A stretch of 16,078 nt of DNA from Candidatus Sabulitectum sp. (GTDB taxonomy: Bacteria > Fermentibacterota > Fermentibacteria > Fermentibacterales > JCC-6): positions 1 to 16,078 of the forward strand of contig JAOZRM010000053.1 of NCBI GenBank assembly GCA_029940175.1. The letters are read 5' to 3'. The position numbers and the translations under genes are program-made. Below are positions 14,900 through 16,078 of the stretch, in pieces. The first letter of the stretch is position 1. Every line of letters starts with the position of its first letter. The notes beneath the pieces are model-generated. The model did not search any database. It was not told the origin of the DNA and saw only the letters and a list, made by a program, of their open reading frames with translations.

Positions 14900-14928
14900 T
14901 TGACATAATTGTACTACTGTACTATTAC
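14900..14928 (+). promoter_or_regulatory. Promoter of the GntR-ABC operon
   Basis: TTGACA (14900-14905), a 17-base spacer and TATTAC (14923-14928). The -35 is perfect and the -10 is four of six. It lies about 28 bases before the GntR start codon and is overlapped by a long palindrome. Confidence 0.65.
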
Positions 14929-14940
14929 AGTGGTACAATT
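14907..14940. promoter_or_regulatory. 34-base palindromic operator of the GntR regulator
   Basis: Left arm AATTGTACTACTGTA (14907-14921), four-base centre CTAT, right arm TACAGTGGTACAATT (14926-14940). The right arm is the reverse complement of the left except at one position (14 of 15). It covers most of the spacer and the -10 region and ends 16 bases before the start codon. Long inverted repeats overlapping the own promoter are the usual design for YtrA-type GntR autorepression. Confidence 0.8.
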
Positions 14941-14956
14941 ATAAAAGGAGAAAGAT

Positions 14957-15346
14957 ATGCTCAAAATCGATGCAGGCTCACCGGTTCCTGTGTACGAGCA
15001 GTTAAAAAGGCAGATCAAGCTGGGGATAGTTTCCGGAGAATATCCACCGGACAGCCGCATGCCTTCAATAAGACAGCTCGCCTCGCAGCTGACCATCAAT
15101 CCGAACACCATAGCCAAGGTTTATCGTCAGCTGGAAAGCGAAGGATTCCTGCAATCAAGAACCGGTTCAGGCTTCTTTGTCAGGCTGGAGCAGGAGCATA
15201 TAGATGAGACCAGAAAAATGCTCCTGGCTGAAATGGCTGAAGAATTCATCTCGAAATCGATTGAACTAGGCTTCACACCAGAGGAACTCATTAACACAAT
15301 TTCTATAAAGCTTGAGAGGAAACCGGCAAATGATAAAATTAAGTAG
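14957..15346 (+). CDS. GntR-family regulator, YtrA subfamily
   Basis: This is a 129-residue protein. Residues 9-76 are a winged helix-turn-helix: PVPVYEQLKRQIKLGI, then SRMPSIRQLASQLTINPNT and the wing GFLQSRTGSGFFV. The short C-terminal tail of two helices (81-117), too small for an effector domain, is characteristic of the YtrA subfamily, which usually controls ABC transporter operons for membrane-active compounds. AAAGGAG lies 6-7 bases before the ATG. The operator at 14907-14940 covers its own promoter. The ABC ATPase gene starts within it, with a 17-base overlap, so regulator and transporter are made together. Confidence 0.9.
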   Translation: MLKIDAGSPVPVYEQLKRQIKLGIVSGEYPPDSRMPSIRQLASQLTINPNTIAKVYRQLESEGFLQSRTGSGFFVRLEQEHIDETRKMLLAEMAEEFISKSIELGFTPEELINTISIKLERKPANDKIK

Positions 15347-16078
15347 TGTAACCTGCGGGTACGGCAAGAATCCGGTTCAATCTGACATTTCCTTTGATAT
15401 CAATGATGGCGATGTGATGATGATAACAGGCCCCAACGGAGTTGGTAAATCAACCCTGCTCAAGGTTCTTGCAAACATCCTGTACCCCACAAGCGGTTCA
15501 ATAGACTACGGTTGGCCTGATACAAAAGACCCTAGACAACTCATCGGATATCTCCCTGACAGTCTCAGCATATACAAGTCGATGAAAGTGAGAGACCTGG
15601 CAGAACTCCACTGGAATGCATTCGGTGTAAAACCCGACCCTCTCCCCCTGTTAAAGGATGCCTCTATAGACTGGAACACTAAAATAAGCAACCTTTCCGT
15701 GGGACAGAAGGCGATCTTCCACCTTGCCCTGATACTGTCAACCAAACCAAAACTCATTCTCATCGACGAAATACTGCACAGCGTTGACCCTCACCTCAGA
15801 CATCTTGCCCTTCAGACTCTGGTAAAGACAATGGCAGACAGCAAACCAACTGTAGTCATGGTAAACCTGAACTACAACGAAGTTGAACACCTGGTGAACA
15901 GGGTGATCTTCCTGACGAAAACCGGCATCCTGCTGAATGAATCAACTGACTACCTTCTGGAAAATGCTAGACTGCTTGTTGCCGACAAGGCTCCTGAGAA
16001 CGCAAACGTAGTTGCTACTCGAAGCTATACAGGAAGAACTGAACACCTTGTTCTGCCAGGAGAAGGTGAGCAGATGAA
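15330..16078 (+). CDS. ABC transporter ATP-binding protein (cut by window edge)
   Basis: The open frame starts at ATG 15330, 17 bases inside the GntR gene, and is still open at 16078 (249 codons seen). Walker A is GPNGVGKST (34-42), the signature motif is LSVGQ (122-126, instead of LSGGQ), Walker B is LILIDE with D146 and E147, and the D-loop is SVDP. Where the switch histidine is expected, in MVNLNYNEVE, there is leucine (about 180). The Q-loop reads GYLPD, close to the GYLPE of many ABC-2-type exporters. The layout GntR-ATPase, with a permease expected downstream, resembles the YtrA-YtrB arrangement. The substrate is unknown. ATP hydrolysis may be atypical because of the missing histidine, although the catalytic glutamate is present. 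Confidence 0.88.
   Translation, partial: MIKLSSVTCGYGKNPVQSDISFDINDGDVMMITGPNGVGKSTLLKVLANILYPTSGSIDYGWPDTKDPRQLIGYLPDSLSIYKSMKVRDLAELHWNAFGVKPDPLPLLKDASIDWNTKISNLSVGQKAIFHLALILSTKPKLILIDEILHSVDPHLRHLALQTLVKTMADSKPTVVMVNLNYNEVEHLVNRVIFLTKTGILLNESTDYLLENARLLVADKAPENANVVATRSYTGRTEHLVLPGEGEQM

Overview
This looks like a chromosomal window from an uncultured, probably Gram-negative bacterium of the FCB type (Fermentibacterota, Cloacimonadota, WOR-3 and similar lineages fit). That is inferred from two secreted proteins with a C-terminal type IX-like sorting domain (PNP..G, then LFD-[IL]-SGR, then PxGxYxF), a lipoprotein beta-propeller, and several other exported beta-rich proteins. The species cannot be fixed from sequence alone. 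I see no rRNA, tRNA, CRISPR array, transposon, phage gene or defence island.

Layout. (a) 1-497 (-): 5'-part of a LarA-like nickel-pincer racemase gene, running off the left edge. (b) 553-2960 (+): a membrane-anchored protein with two Tim44-like domains, two zinc ribbons and a TerB-like domain, coupled by an ATGA overlap to a single-HKD phospholipase D-like protein. (c) 2957-5001 (-): a ribbon-helix-helix/coiled-coil regulator, a beta-propeller lipoprotein and a small unknown protein. The regulator has a consensus promoter with a palindrome inside it. (d) 5092-7006 (-): a SAM methyltransferase followed by two half-size ArsP/DUF318-like permeases. (e) 7167-9533 (+): two secreted proteins, each followed by a hairpin terminator. 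(f) 9603-10382 (-): a DUF4097-type exported beta-helix protein. (g) 10507-13045 (-): a secreted serine hydrolase, then an aldo/keto reductase with a ferredoxin-like tail that is frameshifted at its first Fe-S cluster. (h) 13125-14834 (-): a GNAT acetyltransferase, a VOC protein and an unrecognised protein, joined by 4- and 8-base overlaps. (i) 14957-16078 (+): a YtrA-type GntR regulator with a long palindromic operator, overlapping an ABC ATPase gene that runs off the right edge.

How the genes work together. Several groups are tightly coupled by overlapping start and stop codons: Tim44/TerB-PLD, RHH-lipoprotein, permease-permease, GNAT-VOC-unknown and GntR-ABC. The best-supported regulation is autoregulation of the RHH and GntR genes, because each has a palindrome covering its own promoter. 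The most unusual unit is the duplicated Tim44/zinc-ribbon/TerB membrane protein paired with a PLD-type protein. Two places (the reductase at about 10760 and the methyltransferase start at about 7065) look like small deletions or sequence errors.
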